Of a stretch of 52,308 nucleotides of DNA, positions 42,392-50,965 are shown piece after piece (position 1 is the first letter of the stretch; each line of letters begins with the position of its first letter). The notes under the pieces were generated by a model that saw nothing but the letters and a program-made list of their open reading frames with translations, made no database searches and was not told the origin of the DNA. Where the stretch lies: the NCBI GenBank assembly GCA_900314535.1, contig OMVT01000013.1:1-52308 (forward strand), given 5' to 3'. The stretch is from an uncultured Olsenella sp. GTDB lineage: Bacteria; Actinomycetota; Coriobacteriia; Coriobacteriales; Atopobiaceae. The translations under genes and the position numbers were made by a program.

Positions 42392-45124
42392 CTACGTCTT
42401 GAGAACGAAGATTCGCTTGCCATCACTGCCCGCTTGGGTCTTCGTGTGGCAGTGCTCGTTCACTTTGCGGGTGAACTGGTTTGGGGTCACTGGTTCGATG
42501 CCGAGCCTGCGGCACCATTCACGATAGTTGCTGTAGCAGACGGCGGGTCGCCAGCCTATGACGTTTATGCGCTCGACGTAGAGCCACATGAGCACAGTGT
42601 CGTTCTCGGTGATGACGCGCTGCTTGACCAGTTCTCCGGCCTCGCAGTGTGAATAGGTATCGGTTGCCCGCTCAATTACCCCACGCAGGGCGTTGACTCC
42701 GAGAAGTGCCAGCCTCTGCAGGTTCTCGGGCTTCGCGAGCTTCTTGTCCATGTTGGGGTCATAGCCCTCGGTGCCGGGCGTGAAACGATGCGTGAAGGGT
42801 ATGAAGCACAGCCTGCGCCAAACGCCGTCCGTCGTATCTGCGAAGTGCGGAACGATGTTCATGGCGAATGCGAGCGTCGCATGGGAGCGGAACCCGAAAC
42901 CCTGCTTGTTCTTGACGTCGGTGTAGATCATGTCTCCGGTGACCATGCACTTGAACATGGCGAGCGCCTTGCCCGAGAGCTCGTCGGCGGGGATGTCTGC
43001 GGCGATGTTGGCGAGCTTGCCGACCAGCTGCACTGCCTGGAAGCGGTCGCCGAGGATAGAGGGCTTGAGGCTCGAGACGTTGTCGTCGCCGAGCAGGGTG
43101 GTGACGTATCCCAGGAAGGTGGACTTGCCGGTCGATGCGTTGCGCTTGTCGTCCGAGATGTCGCCAGTGAGCATGAGCGACTGCCTGATAACCTGCCGTG
43201 CGCACATGGACTGCCCGACGAACTCTTCAAGAACGAGTCGTGCCTCGGCGTCCCCATCCGTGACGGCATCGAGGAACTCGTCTGCAAGCCCTGCGGGGGC
43301 GTTCGGGTCAAACTCGATGGAGATCATCCCCATCACGTACATCTCCGGTCCCGGCTCGACGAACTCGCCGGTCTCCACGCAGAGAATTCCGTTGGCGAAG
43401 GCTATGTAGCATTTGCCGTCGAAGTCCTCGGGAGTGGTCGCGTGCGGCCGCAGGTTGATGTCCTTGATCACCTCGTTGCGCTGGCTGCTGGTCAGGCGGG
43501 GTTGCACATCGCTGCAGAGCCTTTCCATGGCACCGTACCCGAAGCGCCAGAGGCCGCCTGCGAATATCGCGGGCGAGCCGTCGATGAGCGAGGCATGGGC
43601 CTCGCGCGCTATGTCCTCTGCCAGGCATTCGTGCATGAAGCGGTTGGTGTTGGGGTCGAAGTAGCTGCTCTGCCACGACATGCCGGCGGACCAGTCTCGC
43701 TCGGCAATAGCGGAGCTGCGGCCGCCGCGTTGGTACTTGGTCGAACGCCTAACGATGTCATTGATGGCGGCTTCTGTCAGGGGCTTCTGGCAACGTGCCG
43801 AGTTCGCATCGAGGGCTGCGGTCATGATGTCCTCGGCGTAATAGCCTTTGGCGCGCAGATGACAGCAGTAACGGAAGAGTGTGCCCTTCTCCTCGCCATC
43901 GGGAATGATGTCGGGCATCGAGAAGGGCTCCTTCTTGCCGGGCTTCTGATCAGCACCAGGCGGAGCCGCACCATCCGCGGGCGTCTCGTCGTTCCAGTCG
44001 AGGGGCTTGCGGCTCCAGCAATAGTAGTCACCGCTGTAGTTCGACAGAGCCTTCCCGATCGTGCGCATGCCATGCGTGCTGCCGCTGTCGGCGCGGTCCC
44101 ACTTGTCAGGTCGGTAGAGCGCGGTCATCTTGAAAACGGCATCGATGAGAACCGCATCGTTTCCCGCATAGAAGATGATGTAGTTGCACATCGCCAGGTC
44201 GGCTTCGCTATGGCTCGGGTACCCTGAGATGTCGCCAGATAGTAGGGCCTGCAGCTTTGCGTTGTTGGTGTCGAGGAGCTTCCCGTAAATCACGCCGGGG
44301 TCGTCCGCGCGGCCCTCGCCGGGGTCATGGTAGGCGAGCGAGCCCTGCGTTCCTACGGCAGCTCTTTGTGCAGGCTGGGGGTCGGCATCGGTAAGATACA
44401 TTTCATATATGTACAAGAGCGCGTCAGGCACGGCGTTGATCTCGACGTGGTTGTCGTACACGGCACCGGTCACGGTGAAGAAGCGCCCATGGTCGTACAT
44501 CTCGTACCCGCCACGCTTGCAGCGGGTTTTACCTTCCGGCTTGCCGCACAGCGAGAACATGTGCAGGCCATCCCCGGACGGGGAGTACTCCACGTAGGTC
44601 TCGCAGCAGTCGATGATGGATGCGAGCTCCGCGTCAACGATGTTGCCGTCGGCGACCACGTGGTCGAAGTCAACGCCCGTTACGTCGCGTTCGTCGGAGA
44701 ACTCAAAGCCGATGCCAGCCATGTCTTGCGACAGCCACGTGCGCATGGCCTCGTCGTACGTTCCCCAGGTCGAAGGGTCGCCGGCCCTTGCCTTGCGCAT
44801 ACCGCCGGGAGCATAGGGCTCCTTGGTTAGCTCGGGCGCGTTTCCGTTCTTGCCCTTCCGGACGGCCCACTTCCAGCAGACCCACTGGGGCCTGTCCTTG
44901 AGGGCTTGAGGGAAGGCGGCGTAGGTGAGCTCGTCGCGGGTCCCGTCATTCTGGTTCCGGCGGTCGGCCTCCGTCTGAAGCTGCTGCTCGGTGGTGCCAA
45001 AGCTACCAGGGTTCGTGACATCGGTGTATGATGCAACCACGGTAGGCCCCTGGTCTGCCATCTCGCTGCCGGTGGTCTGGCCTGCAAGCATACGGCCACC
45101 GGTGGCGCTTTCCATCTGATTCAT
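42392..45124 (-). CDS. Phage primase-helicase (prim-pol-like + SF3/D5 helicase)
   Basis: The protein has 910 residues. The N-terminal part (about 60-250) has GVDFDH (150-155) and YVEYSPSGDGLHMF, as in bifunctional primase/polymerase domains of virus-type replication proteins. A central D5-like region (about 480-630) and a superfamily 3 helicase with Walker A ASTGKST (663-669) and LAFAMNIVP follow. The C-terminal 80 residues resemble a winged-helix DNA-binding domain. It should start replication of the element. The ribosome-binding site before ATG 45124 is weak, and the excisionase-like gene ends 12 nt upstream. Confidence 0.88.
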   Translation of the reverse strand: MNQMESATGGRMLAGQTTGSEMADQGPTVVASYTDVTNPGSFGTTEQQLQTEADRRNQNDGTRDELTYAAFPQALKDRPQWVCWKWAVRKGKNGNAPELTKEPYAPGGMRKARAGDPSTWGTYDEAMRTWLSQDMAGIGFEFSDERDVTGVDFDHVVADGNIVDAELASIIDCCETYVEYSPSGDGLHMFSLCGKPEGKTRCKRGGYEMYDHGRFFTVTGAVYDNHVEINAVPDALLYIYEMYLTDADPQPAQRAAVGTQGSLAYHDPGEGRADDPGVIYGKLLDTNNAKLQALLSGDISGYPSHSEADLAMCNYIIFYAGNDAVLIDAVFKMTALYRPDKWDRADSGSTHGMRTIGKALSNYSGDYYCWSRKPLDWNDETPADGAAPPGADQKPGKKEPFSMPDIIPDGEEKGTLFRYCCHLRAKGYYAEDIMTAALDANSARCQKPLTEAAINDIVRRSTKYQRGGRSSAIAERDWSAGMSWQSSYFDPNTNRFMHECLAEDIAREAHASLIDGSPAIFAGGLWRFGYGAMERLCSDVQPRLTSSQRNEVIKDINLRPHATTPEDFDGKCYIAFANGILCVETGEFVEPGPEMYVMGMISIEFDPNAPAGLADEFLDAVTDGDAEARLVLEEFVGQSMCARQVIRQSLMLTGDISDDKRNASTGKSTFLGYVTTLLGDDNVSSLKPSILGDRFQAVQLVGKLANIAADIPADELSGKALAMFKCMVTGDMIYTDVKNKQGFGFRSHATLAFAMNIVPHFADTTDGVWRRLCFIPFTHRFTPGTEGYDPNMDKKLAKPENLQRLALLGVNALRGVIERATDTYSHCEAGELVKQRVITENDTVLMWLYVERINVIGWRPAVCYSNYREWCRRLGIEPVTPNQFTRKVNEHCHTKTQAGSDGKRIFVLKT

Positions 45125-45136
45125 AGGTATCGCCGC

Positions 45137-45379
45137 CTAGCGAACCTGGCCGAACTGGGCGCAGATGGCGCTCGTGTTGAAGCGCCATTGGTTGCCGATG
45201 CGGAAGCTGCCGTGAAGATTGCCCTTGCACGCTTCGCGCGTAACGGTGCGCTCGGAGACGCACGCGATGCGGGCAACCTCCCTCTTGCCGATGATGGCGG
45301 GAAGGGCGTCAATCTCGCTCTGTGTGTAACCCACGACAATCGCCTGCGCCTGATCGTTTTTCTGTTTGATCGCGGTCAT
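45137..45379 (-). CDS. Excisionase-like helix-turn-helix protein
   Basis: The product has 80 residues. The segment LPAIIGKREVARIACVSERTVTREACKGNLHGSFRIGNQWRFNTSAI is a MerR/excisionase-type winged helix. It may direct excision or control early transcription. The ATG at 45379 has GGAGG 5 nt upstream. It is the first gene of the leftward early operon, behind the control region with twin dyads. Confidence 0.75.
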   Translation of the reverse strand: MTAIKQKNDQAQAIVVGYTQSEIDALPAIIGKREVARIACVSERTVTREACKGNLHGSFRIGNQWRFNTSAICAQFGQVR

Positions 45380-45445
45380 TATTGCCTCCGTTCTCGTGAT
45401 GCGATGGCCGGATCGTGCACGTCCTTCTTGTCTGCTAGCAACTCG

Positions 45446-45474
45446 AATATACGGCGCTGTCACAAATGGCGCAA
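45446..45474 (-). promoter_or_regulatory. Probable leftward early promoter
   Basis: On the minus strand TTGCGC (45474-45469) and TATATT (45451-45446) are 17 bp apart. The -10 lies about 67 bp before the excisionase-like start. Confidence 0.5.
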
Positions 45475-45510
45475 TCGAAGAAACCGCAGGTAAACAGGCA
45501 TAAATGACCA

Positions 45511-45714
45511 GCAAACCGCGCGTATGGAAACGGTTTGCCCTGTATCAAATCTCATTGTTCTTGGATAGACCAAAAAGCAAAGCGCCACCCTGTCGGCGGA
45601 ATGCCTTGGGGTGGCGCTTACATCGGCGGGCAAAGCGTTATCTGGCGAGCGGTTTGCTTTCGGGAGGGTGTCGAGTCAGCCTAAAAGCAAACCGTTCGCT
45701 GGTAGACGGTTTGC
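45511..45714. promoter_or_regulatory. Twin operator dyads GCAAACCG-N12-CGGTTTGC
   Basis: Two dyads with identical 8-bp arms and identical 12-bp spacing lie at 45511-45538 and 45687-45714. A further half-site CGGTTTGC is at 45650-45657. They flank a terminator between the repressor genes and the early operon. This is the expected place for lysogeny operators. The gene-free region 45380-45718 holds these, the early promoter and the terminator. Confidence 0.7.
45580..45619 (-). terminator. Terminator of the repressor operon
   Basis: 11-bp arms AAGCGCCACCC and GGGTGGCGCTT enclose an 18-nt loop. On the minus strand the hairpin is followed by a T-rich run (TTTGCTTTTTGG). It ends leftward transcription from the two repressor genes before the early promoter. 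Confidence 0.75.
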
Positions 45715-45718
45715 TCCA

Positions 45719-46729
45719 TCACTCCTCGGATTCGGTCTCCACATTATCTCCATCTTCTTCGTTTCGGAGACCCATTGATATCTTGTTGGACCCAACACGT
45801 TGAACCGCAAATCCTCGTTCAGTTAAGTATTCCATGAGCTCGTCAGCAGCTCTTGCGTCGGCCTCCTCCTGCTCGGGGTCGAAGATGCTCCCGTCGGCCT
45901 CCATGAAGTAGCCGGTGATGTCCGAGATCTTCGGGCCGTATTCGTCCTCGTCGTCGCGCCACTCACTGTGGAAATAGGGACCGTAGTCGCTGTAGGATTC
46001 GTCGGTCTCGTACCATCTCGGCCATCGATCGTCCTCGTCCGTCTTGTCACCACTGATTGTATGCTCTGCGTCTGCGAGCGCATGGGGGATGACGGCATGT
46101 CTTGGAATATATGTGCCAGACTTCCCAGTGAGGAACTCTGCCATCTCTCCAATGTACCTATGGTCCTCGACGTCTCCGAGCCGGTGCATGCCTCTTACGG
46201 CAGAGGCATCTTCGCCGTCTATAAAGCCGAGGGCCACGCCGGGATCGACCTCCAAGGTCGCGCACAAGGCGAGGAATTCTCCCAACTTCATGTTCTCGAC
46301 CGCCCGCATCTTGGAGCGGAAGGTCGACTCGTTCACACCTATGGCTTCTCCGGCCTGTGCCGCCGTTATCTGGCGCAAGCGCCTGTACTCCTCAAGGTTC
46401 TCGGCGGCGACAGAGCAGGCGTCCTTCACCTCTTCGTCGAGGGTGGCGCGGGCCGCCTCGATCTCGGCATCGAAGTCGTACGGCTCGTCGTATGCTGGCG
46501 CATCGGTCGTTCCGGCGGCACGCTCCACGTTTCCGACCGATGTCTTGATGGCGTTGTCGTGGCTGAAGAACTGAACCTTTGCATTCGGCGTGGCGCCGGG
46601 TGCACCGTGGGTGCTCTTGAAAAGAATCTCGTCTTTCAACTTGGACCCGGCCATCCACAGCCACATCCAGTCATGCCGTATAAACTTGCCAGACGGCCTG
46701 TTGGGGCCACGCGTGCGTCCCTTCGTCAT
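45719..46729 (-). CDS. Repressor-like protein 1 with central XRE helix-turn-helix
   Basis: The protein has 336 residues. A central helix-turn-helix (LRQITAAQAGEAIGVNESTFRSKMRAVENMKLGEFLALCATLEVDP) resembles Cro/CI proteins. It continues with LGFIDGEDASAVRGMHRL. The same block occurs in the upstream gene (ITLSELAKAIDVSESNFRKKL...LGYVDSEDARFVQTLHYL), so the two are paralogues. The C-terminal part is acidic with an end piece (ELMEYLTERGFAVQRVG). Its start overlaps the stop of the first gene (TGATG). It is likely part of the lysogeny switch. Confidence 0.65.
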   Translation of the reverse strand: MTKGRTRGPNRPSGKFIRHDWMWLWMAGSKLKDEILFKSTHGAPGATPNAKVQFFSHDNAIKTSVGNVERAAGTTDAPAYDEPYDFDAEIEAARATLDEEVKDACSVAAENLEEYRRLRQITAAQAGEAIGVNESTFRSKMRAVENMKLGEFLALCATLEVDPGVALGFIDGEDASAVRGMHRLGDVEDHRYIGEMAEFLTGKSGTYIPRHAVIPHALADAEHTISGDKTDEDDRWPRWYETDESYSDYGPYFHSEWRDDEDEYGPKISDITGYFMEADGSIFDPEQEEADARAADELMEYLTERGFAVQRVGSNKISMGLRNEEDGDNVETESEE

Positions 46730-47826
46730 CAGCTCTCATCCTCCTCAGCGTCTTCAATGTCATTTGCTGCGTTGTAAAGCATTCGGGCGAACTCTACGCC
46801 GAGTTCGTGCGCCAATCCCTTCAGGCTATTTGCCTGCTGTTCGTTGCCGTCGAGCTCAAGCTCGGTGATCGTATCCTTAATGCGCTTGCACTGGTCGAAT
46901 TTACTCCTGATTTCGGGCCGTGCCTTAAGCGCCTTGACGACCTTTGCTGCCGCCTCGGCTTTGGCCTCATATCCCGCTGCCCGGGGCTGGCCGTGGTTTG
47001 CAATCTGCAGATATGCCTCTACGAGTACGTTGAACTCGGTGTAGTCGAAATCGGTTCTCCACCAAAGTGGCCAGGAGGGGAGCATCTCCCGAAGCGCCCT
47101 GTTCCAGTCAAGGTCACTAGCCTTGTCAGATATGACGTCGCCCTCTTCGAGCGTCTCGTCGCTTCCCAAACCAATGCCTTGTTCGACGATGGGCGAAACG
47201 GAACGGCGTATCATGTGCCTGCCGTTCTGCTTGTTGGCGAGGATCTCAATAAACTCTCCCACGGCGCGGTGGTCGGCCGCCTTGTCAAGGTAGTGAAGCG
47301 TCTGGACGAACCTGGCATCCTCGCTATCAACGTAGCCGAGCATCACGCATGGATCAGTCAGACAGACCGCGCACAATGTCAGGAATTCCTTCAGGGTGAA
47401 AGACCCGTCACCCAGCTTCTTCCGGAAGTTCGACTCGCTAACATCAATCGCCTTGGCGAGCTCCGAAAGGGTTATACCGTAGACCCTTCGGTACTCGTTA
47501 ATGTTCCAGCACGCAGCCTTGCAGATGTCGCGCACCTCGAAATCGAGCCGCGACCTGGAGAGGTTTAGTGAGAGTTCATGTATATCCTCATTCGAGCTGT
47601 TGATTAGCTCTGGATGCGCGTCGATGCTGACGGCATCGAGGAGATCCACACCCTTGCTCCAAGTCCAGAACCAATCGCTACGAGCAAATGCGCCCACTGG
47701 TTTCGCAGCGCCCCGTCTGCGTGCGACCGTCTTCATGGCGGCTTCAACGCGCTCCTTCTCTTCTTCCTCGGTCAGGTTCTCCTCGAGGACCTCATCGGTC
47801 TCTATGTCGGTCTGCTTGCTGTCCAC
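46729..47826 (-). CDS. Repressor-like protein 2, paralogue with central XRE helix-turn-helix
   Basis: The protein has 365 residues. An acidic start (TDEVLEENLTEEEEKERVE) leads to a region shared with the downstream paralogue (R-x-D-W-x-W-x-W and the helix-turn-helix GITLSELAKAIDVSESNFRKKLGDGSFTLKEFLTLCA). The C-terminal half is helical. The start is GTG 47826, with GAGG 5 nt upstream. Both proteins are larger than usual CI repressors and lack a visible LexA-like protease domain. Confidence 0.65.
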   Translation of the reverse strand: MDSKQTDIETDEVLEENLTEEEEKERVEAAMKTVARRRGAAKPVGAFARSDWFWTWSKGVDLLDAVSIDAHPELINSSNEDIHELSLNLSRSRLDFEVRDICKAACWNINEYRRVYGITLSELAKAIDVSESNFRKKLGDGSFTLKEFLTLCAVCLTDPCVMLGYVDSEDARFVQTLHYLDKAADHRAVGEFIEILANKQNGRHMIRRSVSPIVEQGIGLGSDETLEEGDVISDKASDLDWNRALREMLPSWPLWWRTDFDYTEFNVLVEAYLQIANHGQPRAAGYEAKAEAAAKVVKALKARPEIRSKFDQCKRIKDTITELELDGNEQQANSLKGLAHELGVEFARMLYNAANDIEDAEEDES

Positions 47827-47847
47827 ACTATCCTCGCTTTCTGCTAA

Positions 47848-47881
47848 GCTGGCCGCCCTCTTGATGGTAAAGGCGGCCAGC
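47848..47881. terminator. 10-bp hairpin between integrase and repressor genes
   Basis: Arms GCTGGCCGCC and GGCGGCCAGC enclose a 14-nt loop, 16 bp after the integrase stop. There is no good T-tract on either strand. It may partly insulate the repressor operon from integrase transcription. Confidence 0.45.
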
Positions 47882-47897
47882 AGTATGTCGAAACTGG

Positions 47898-49118
47898 CTA
47901 TTTGAACGTCTTCGCACCCTCCGGCATCTCGCGCATGGCCGCAGCCGTGCTCTCCGCCGCCCTGCGCATCGCCTCGTCGTCATTTCCAGCATAGATGTCG
48001 AGCGTGGTCTTGGCGGAAGCGTGGCCGAGAAGGCCCTGTACGCTTTTCACGTCTGCGCCGTTGGCGATTGCGGCGGTCGCGTACGTATGGCGAAGGTCGT
48101 GGAAGGTGGGCACCTTGCCCTGCGTGCCCTTCAGGTCGAGGGACTTGGCGATGGCCTTCCAGGACTGCCAGAGGAAGTGCGGGTCCATGTAGGCGTAGGC
48201 GACGCCGTCACCGATGCCGCCGACCACGTACATGTCCTCGGAGAACTTGATGCCCGCCACCGTGCACTCGGCGTTCACGGCCTCCTTACGGGTGGTGAGC
48301 AGATCCGAGAGCGATTGGTCGATGGGGATGTTGCGCATCGAGCGTGCCGTCTTGGGTTCCTTTACATATGTACGGGAGCCGTCCCGCGCGATAGTGCGCC
48401 GGATGTGCAGGGTCTTCGTCTTGAAGTCGACATCGGCCCAGCGGAGCCCACACACTTCGCCTTCGCGCATGCCGGTGTAGAGGGCGAGCGAAATGGCGAC
48501 GTTCACGGGTGAGCATCCCGTCGCATCGAGGTAGGACACCAAACGCGCGCGCTGCATGGTGTCCAGCGAGTTCGGTTCCTTCTTGGGGAGTTTCGGACGC
48601 TTGACTGCCGAGAGGGGGTCGTAGGGAAGGCGGTGCACCTCGACCGCGTGGCGAACGGCAACGTGAAGCACGTTGAATGCCTTGCGCACCGTTGCTGCGG
48701 ACTTGCCACTCGAGAGCATGTTGCCGATCCATCGCTCGGCGTCCTCAGCCGTCAACTCGTCGATGGAGACGCCGCCGATGGGGTCTGACTTGATGTGGGC
48801 GAGCATGAACCGGTAGCCAGTGGTTGTCGACTTCGCCGCCGACCCAGTCTTCTCAAGCGTCTCGATGTGGTGCTCGACGTACTCGGCGACGGTCGACGCG
48901 AGAACCCTCACGTCGCCGCGAGTCTCATGCCAGGCACGCTCCTCTTGCTCTCGCCATTCGGCCAGGGCGGCAGTGGCCTCACGCTTGAGCTCGGCGTCGG
49001 GGAAGGTCTTGTACTTGGACTTCCACTTGTTGTCTTCGTCCTTGTACTTGAGGATGCCTTGCCAGCCTTTTCCCTTGCGCTTGCGGATGCTCGCACTCGT
49101 GTAATGCGTGAACTTCAT
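47898..49118 (-). CDS. int: Tyrosine integrase
   Basis: The protein has 406 residues. An N-terminal arm-binding domain (about 8-60: RKRKGKGWQGILKYKDEDNKWKSKYKTF) precedes a SAM-like core-binding domain (about 75-165) and the catalytic domain. Catalytic residues are visible: R218 (TGMREGE), K256, H340 and R343 (HDLRHTYAT), H366 (LLGHASAKTT) and Y376 (DIYAG). GGAGG precedes the ATG. It sits 180 bp from attR, and three GGACACCAAA repeats lie before its start, so it should recombine tRNA-Val attB with the element's attP. Confidence 0.96.
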   Translation of the reverse strand: MKFTHYTSASIRKRKGKGWQGILKYKDEDNKWKSKYKTFPDAELKREATAALAEWREQEERAWHETRGDVRVLASTVAEYVEHHIETLEKTGSAAKSTTTGYRFMLAHIKSDPIGGVSIDELTAEDAERWIGNMLSSGKSAATVRKAFNVLHVAVRHAVEVHRLPYDPLSAVKRPKLPKKEPNSLDTMQRARLVSYLDATGCSPVNVAISLALYTGMREGEVCGLRWADVDFKTKTLHIRRTIARDGSRTYVKEPKTARSMRNIPIDQSLSDLLTTRKEAVNAECTVAGIKFSEDMYVVGGIGDGVAYAYMDPHFLWQSWKAIAKSLDLKGTQGKVPTFHDLRHTYATAAIANGADVKSVQGLLGHASAKTTLDIYAGNDDEAMRRAAESTAAAMREMPEGAKTFK

Positions 49119-49138
49119 GATTCGATACCTCCACTCTG

Positions 49139-49172
49139 GGACACCAAATCAGGACACCAAACGGACACCAAA
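49139..49172. repeat. GGACACCAAA repeats, right arm
   Basis: Three perfect copies start at 49139, 49152 and 49163, 21-54 bp upstream of the integrase start. The same motif clusters inside attL. They are likely integrase arm-type sites and may also let the integrase repress its own gene. Confidence 0.7.
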
Positions 49173-49297
49173 AGTTGTTGTCCCCATTCTACCACCGTGG
49201 CCCATTGGATTCTAGATTGTCCTAAAAGTGCAGGTTAACATGGCTAGTTTGTGCTATTATGTCCTTGTTGATTCTGCCTGTCTTGCAAGTTAGATAA

Positions 49298-49342
49298 CTG
49301 ACACGGAAGAGGTCAGAAGTTCAAATCTTCTAACGCCCACCA
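49298..49342 (+). repeat. attR core (displaced 3' part of tRNA-Val)
   Basis: This copy matches attL except for a swapped T-stem pair (AGAAG/CTTCT instead of ACAAG/CTTGT). It lacks the 5' half of the tRNA. It probably is the original chromosomal 3' end, displaced by integration. Confidence 0.93.
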
Positions 49343-49349
49343 GAAACTC

Positions 49350-49385
49350 GCAGACCAGAGGCTATGCTCTCTGGTCTGCTTTCAT
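49350..49385 (+). terminator. Original tRNA-Val terminator, displaced beyond attR
   Basis: Arms GCAGACCAGAG and CTCTGGTCTGC (11 bp) enclose an 8-nt loop and are followed by TTTCAT. Its distance from attR matches that of the new terminator from attL, so it once served tRNA-Val. Confidence 0.75.
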
Positions 49386-49946
49386 ATCTGCCGTCCAAGC
49401 GCTGCGGACCTGGCACGAACCGCTGCATGTCTTGAATCGTCCTGGTCCTCTGGGAAGACACACGTACCCACGACACATTTCTGCCTGCACCCGGCCCTAC
49501 GCCTGGATGCTGCAGCCGTCCACGTTCGTCGGGAAATCATGCTTTGGGATGACGCGTGTTGCATGCCGTCGGAAATCAGTGGGGAGTTCGGCATCTTTGC
49601 CTGCGGGCTGAACCAGCCAGGCAGATGGACCTTCCAGGATTCGAGCAGCCATGGCAAAGCATCCCATATGCACGCGGTGGCTGCCCGTCATCTCCGGTGC
49701 CGCCGCGGCGATGCTCGCTGCGGCGTCCGTGCTGCTCGCACTGGTGGGCCTTCTTGTTGGTCGAATTGCGCACAGATGCGCCAGCTGGGCTTTTGCCGGT
49801 GAAAATTTCTGCTGTGCCCAGTTCGAACCGTGCCCCCATATCTGTTAAATGACCTATTTTGCAGATGTGGCGTGCGGGTGCGCATGGGGGCTTCATTCCG
49901 TTAGTGCAGGATTTTCTTCAGCATATTCATCGTGTGCAGAATGAAG
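49386..49946. other. Gene-poor chromosomal stretch
   Basis: No gene is supported here. A 65-codon plus-strand frame at 49651-49848 has a hydrophobic stretch but no good ribosome-binding site or family match. No RNA or repeat is recognised. Confidence 0.5.
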
Positions 49947-49972
49947 CCCTGCTCCTGTGAAAAAGCAGGGCA
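49947..49972 (-). terminator. Terminator after the NIF3-like gene
   Basis: 8-bp arms GCCCTGCT and AGCAGGGC enclose a 10-nt loop. On the minus strand TTCATT follows. It lies 34 bp after the stop of the NIF3-like gene. Confidence 0.55.
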
Positions 49973-50005
49973 GAAATCCTGGCACGTCTTCTGTCGGCAG
50001 CTGCT

Positions 50006-50899
50006 TCAGGACATATGGCAGGCTATATAGCCATAGGTATCGCCCATAGGAAGGAATGAGACGGAAGGCTGGATCTTTCTCTGGTAGCCGGCAGCAGCCA
50101 GAGCTTTCGGGATCCATTCCGCCATGTATTCCATTCCAGGCTCCTCGAGGTTGAAATGTCCCAGATGGATGGCACATTTGCCGGCTCCCAGCATCGCTGC
50201 ATCGCGGATGTACTCGCTGACGGTGAAGTCGATGAGCTCCATTGCGAGGAGACAGTCAATCGAGCTTCTGTCTATTTCATTGATGAGGCTGGTATCTGCT
50301 TCGGGCATGCCCAAGATATGAATGGGAATGCGGATACGCTGAACAAGAGCAGTGCTGTCTCCTATGATGCGTGTTCCGGAAAGGCCAAGCGTCTCTACAA
50401 GCCTGGATGCAAGCATGCTGGCACGAATTGGTTCCGGCAGCATGAAGTCCAGGCATGATTTGTCGATTCTGAAATCAAGCCAGCCGAGCTTTTCAGCAAA
50501 GCCAAAGAATATCCCGTCCGCCAGGCTGCCATCTGCTTCCAAAGGTACGCCAGCATGGATTGCATCATGGCAGCGCCACACTACGCCTCCCCATTGATCG
50601 AGAAGCCTGCACTTTGCCTGGAATGTGCGGTTTCCGGCCAAGATATCGCGCCGGTCACCATGGTTCCAGAAGATTGCTTCGTGAGATACGATGAGATTCG
50701 CGCCTATGCTCTGGGCACGCTTGATGATGTCTGCTGTGGGCCAGATGCAGGTGATGATGCCAGTGCACTCTGCGCCGAGGAAGCGTTCTCCATAGAGCAC
50801 CTGGTCGCGTGTTGTCTTTGGATCGATGGGCTTGCCTGTGAAGGCATCGATATCTGAGCAGTAGCTTCGAATCGACTGGATAGCCTCTTCTATCTTCAT
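50006..50899 (-). CDS. NIF3-like dinuclear metal-centre protein
   Basis: The protein has 297 residues. The segment GIITCIWPTADIIKRAQSIGANLIVSHEAIFW and GVPLEADGSLADGIFFGFAEKLG correspond to the NIF3/YbgI family, which carries a two-metal site formed in part by the SHE/HHP-type histidine motif. The C-terminal HLGHFNLEEPGMEYMAEWIPKAL takes the place of the usual final His/Glu ligands. The physiological reaction is unknown. The ATG at 50899 has AAGGAG 8 nt upstream. The PTS gene ends 66 bp before it on the same strand, suggesting an operon. Confidence 0.88.
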   Translation of the reverse strand: MKIEEAIQSIRSYCSDIDAFTGKPIDPKTTRDQVLYGERFLGAECTGIITCIWPTADIIKRAQSIGANLIVSHEAIFWNHGDRRDILAGNRTFQAKCRLLDQWGGVVWRCHDAIHAGVPLEADGSLADGIFFGFAEKLGWLDFRIDKSCLDFMLPEPIRASMLASRLVETLGLSGTRIIGDSTALVQRIRIPIHILGMPEADTSLINEIDRSSIDCLLAMELIDFTVSEYIRDAAMLGAGKCAIHLGHFNLEEPGMEYMAEWIPKALAAAGYQRKIQPSVSFLPMGDTYGYIACHMS

Positions 50900-50965
50900 T
50901 GTTCCATCTCCTTGGTCTGCCGCCTCTTGGCAGTTCCTGTCGGAGAGGCGGCACATGTTTCGAAT

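Larger units (their letters stand above)
15171..49342. mobile_element. Integrated tailed-phage-like element in tRNA-Val
   Basis: This 34.2-kb element is bounded by 45-bp direct repeats (attL, attR). It has a tyrosine integrase next to attR, two repressor-like genes, an excisionase-like gene, a primase-helicase, TerS/TerL, portal, scaffold, capsid, connectors, Dit, tail hub, baseplate and fibre genes. Nearly all are on the minus strand. Major tail protein, tape measure, holin and endolysin are not recognised. Cargo includes a six-gene restriction-like island and genes at 15487-17881 and 39180-39929. It may be a damaged prophage or a satellite that makes its own capsid. Confidence 0.93.

Noticed and set aside
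42788-44227. A 479-codon plus-strand frame
   Set aside because: It is antisense to the primase-helicase, which has clear motifs; no ribosome-binding site or family match.
49651-49848. A 65-residue hydrophobic frame after attR
   Set aside because: No ribosome-binding site, Cys-rich non-conserved-looking end, and two other frames are open in the same place.
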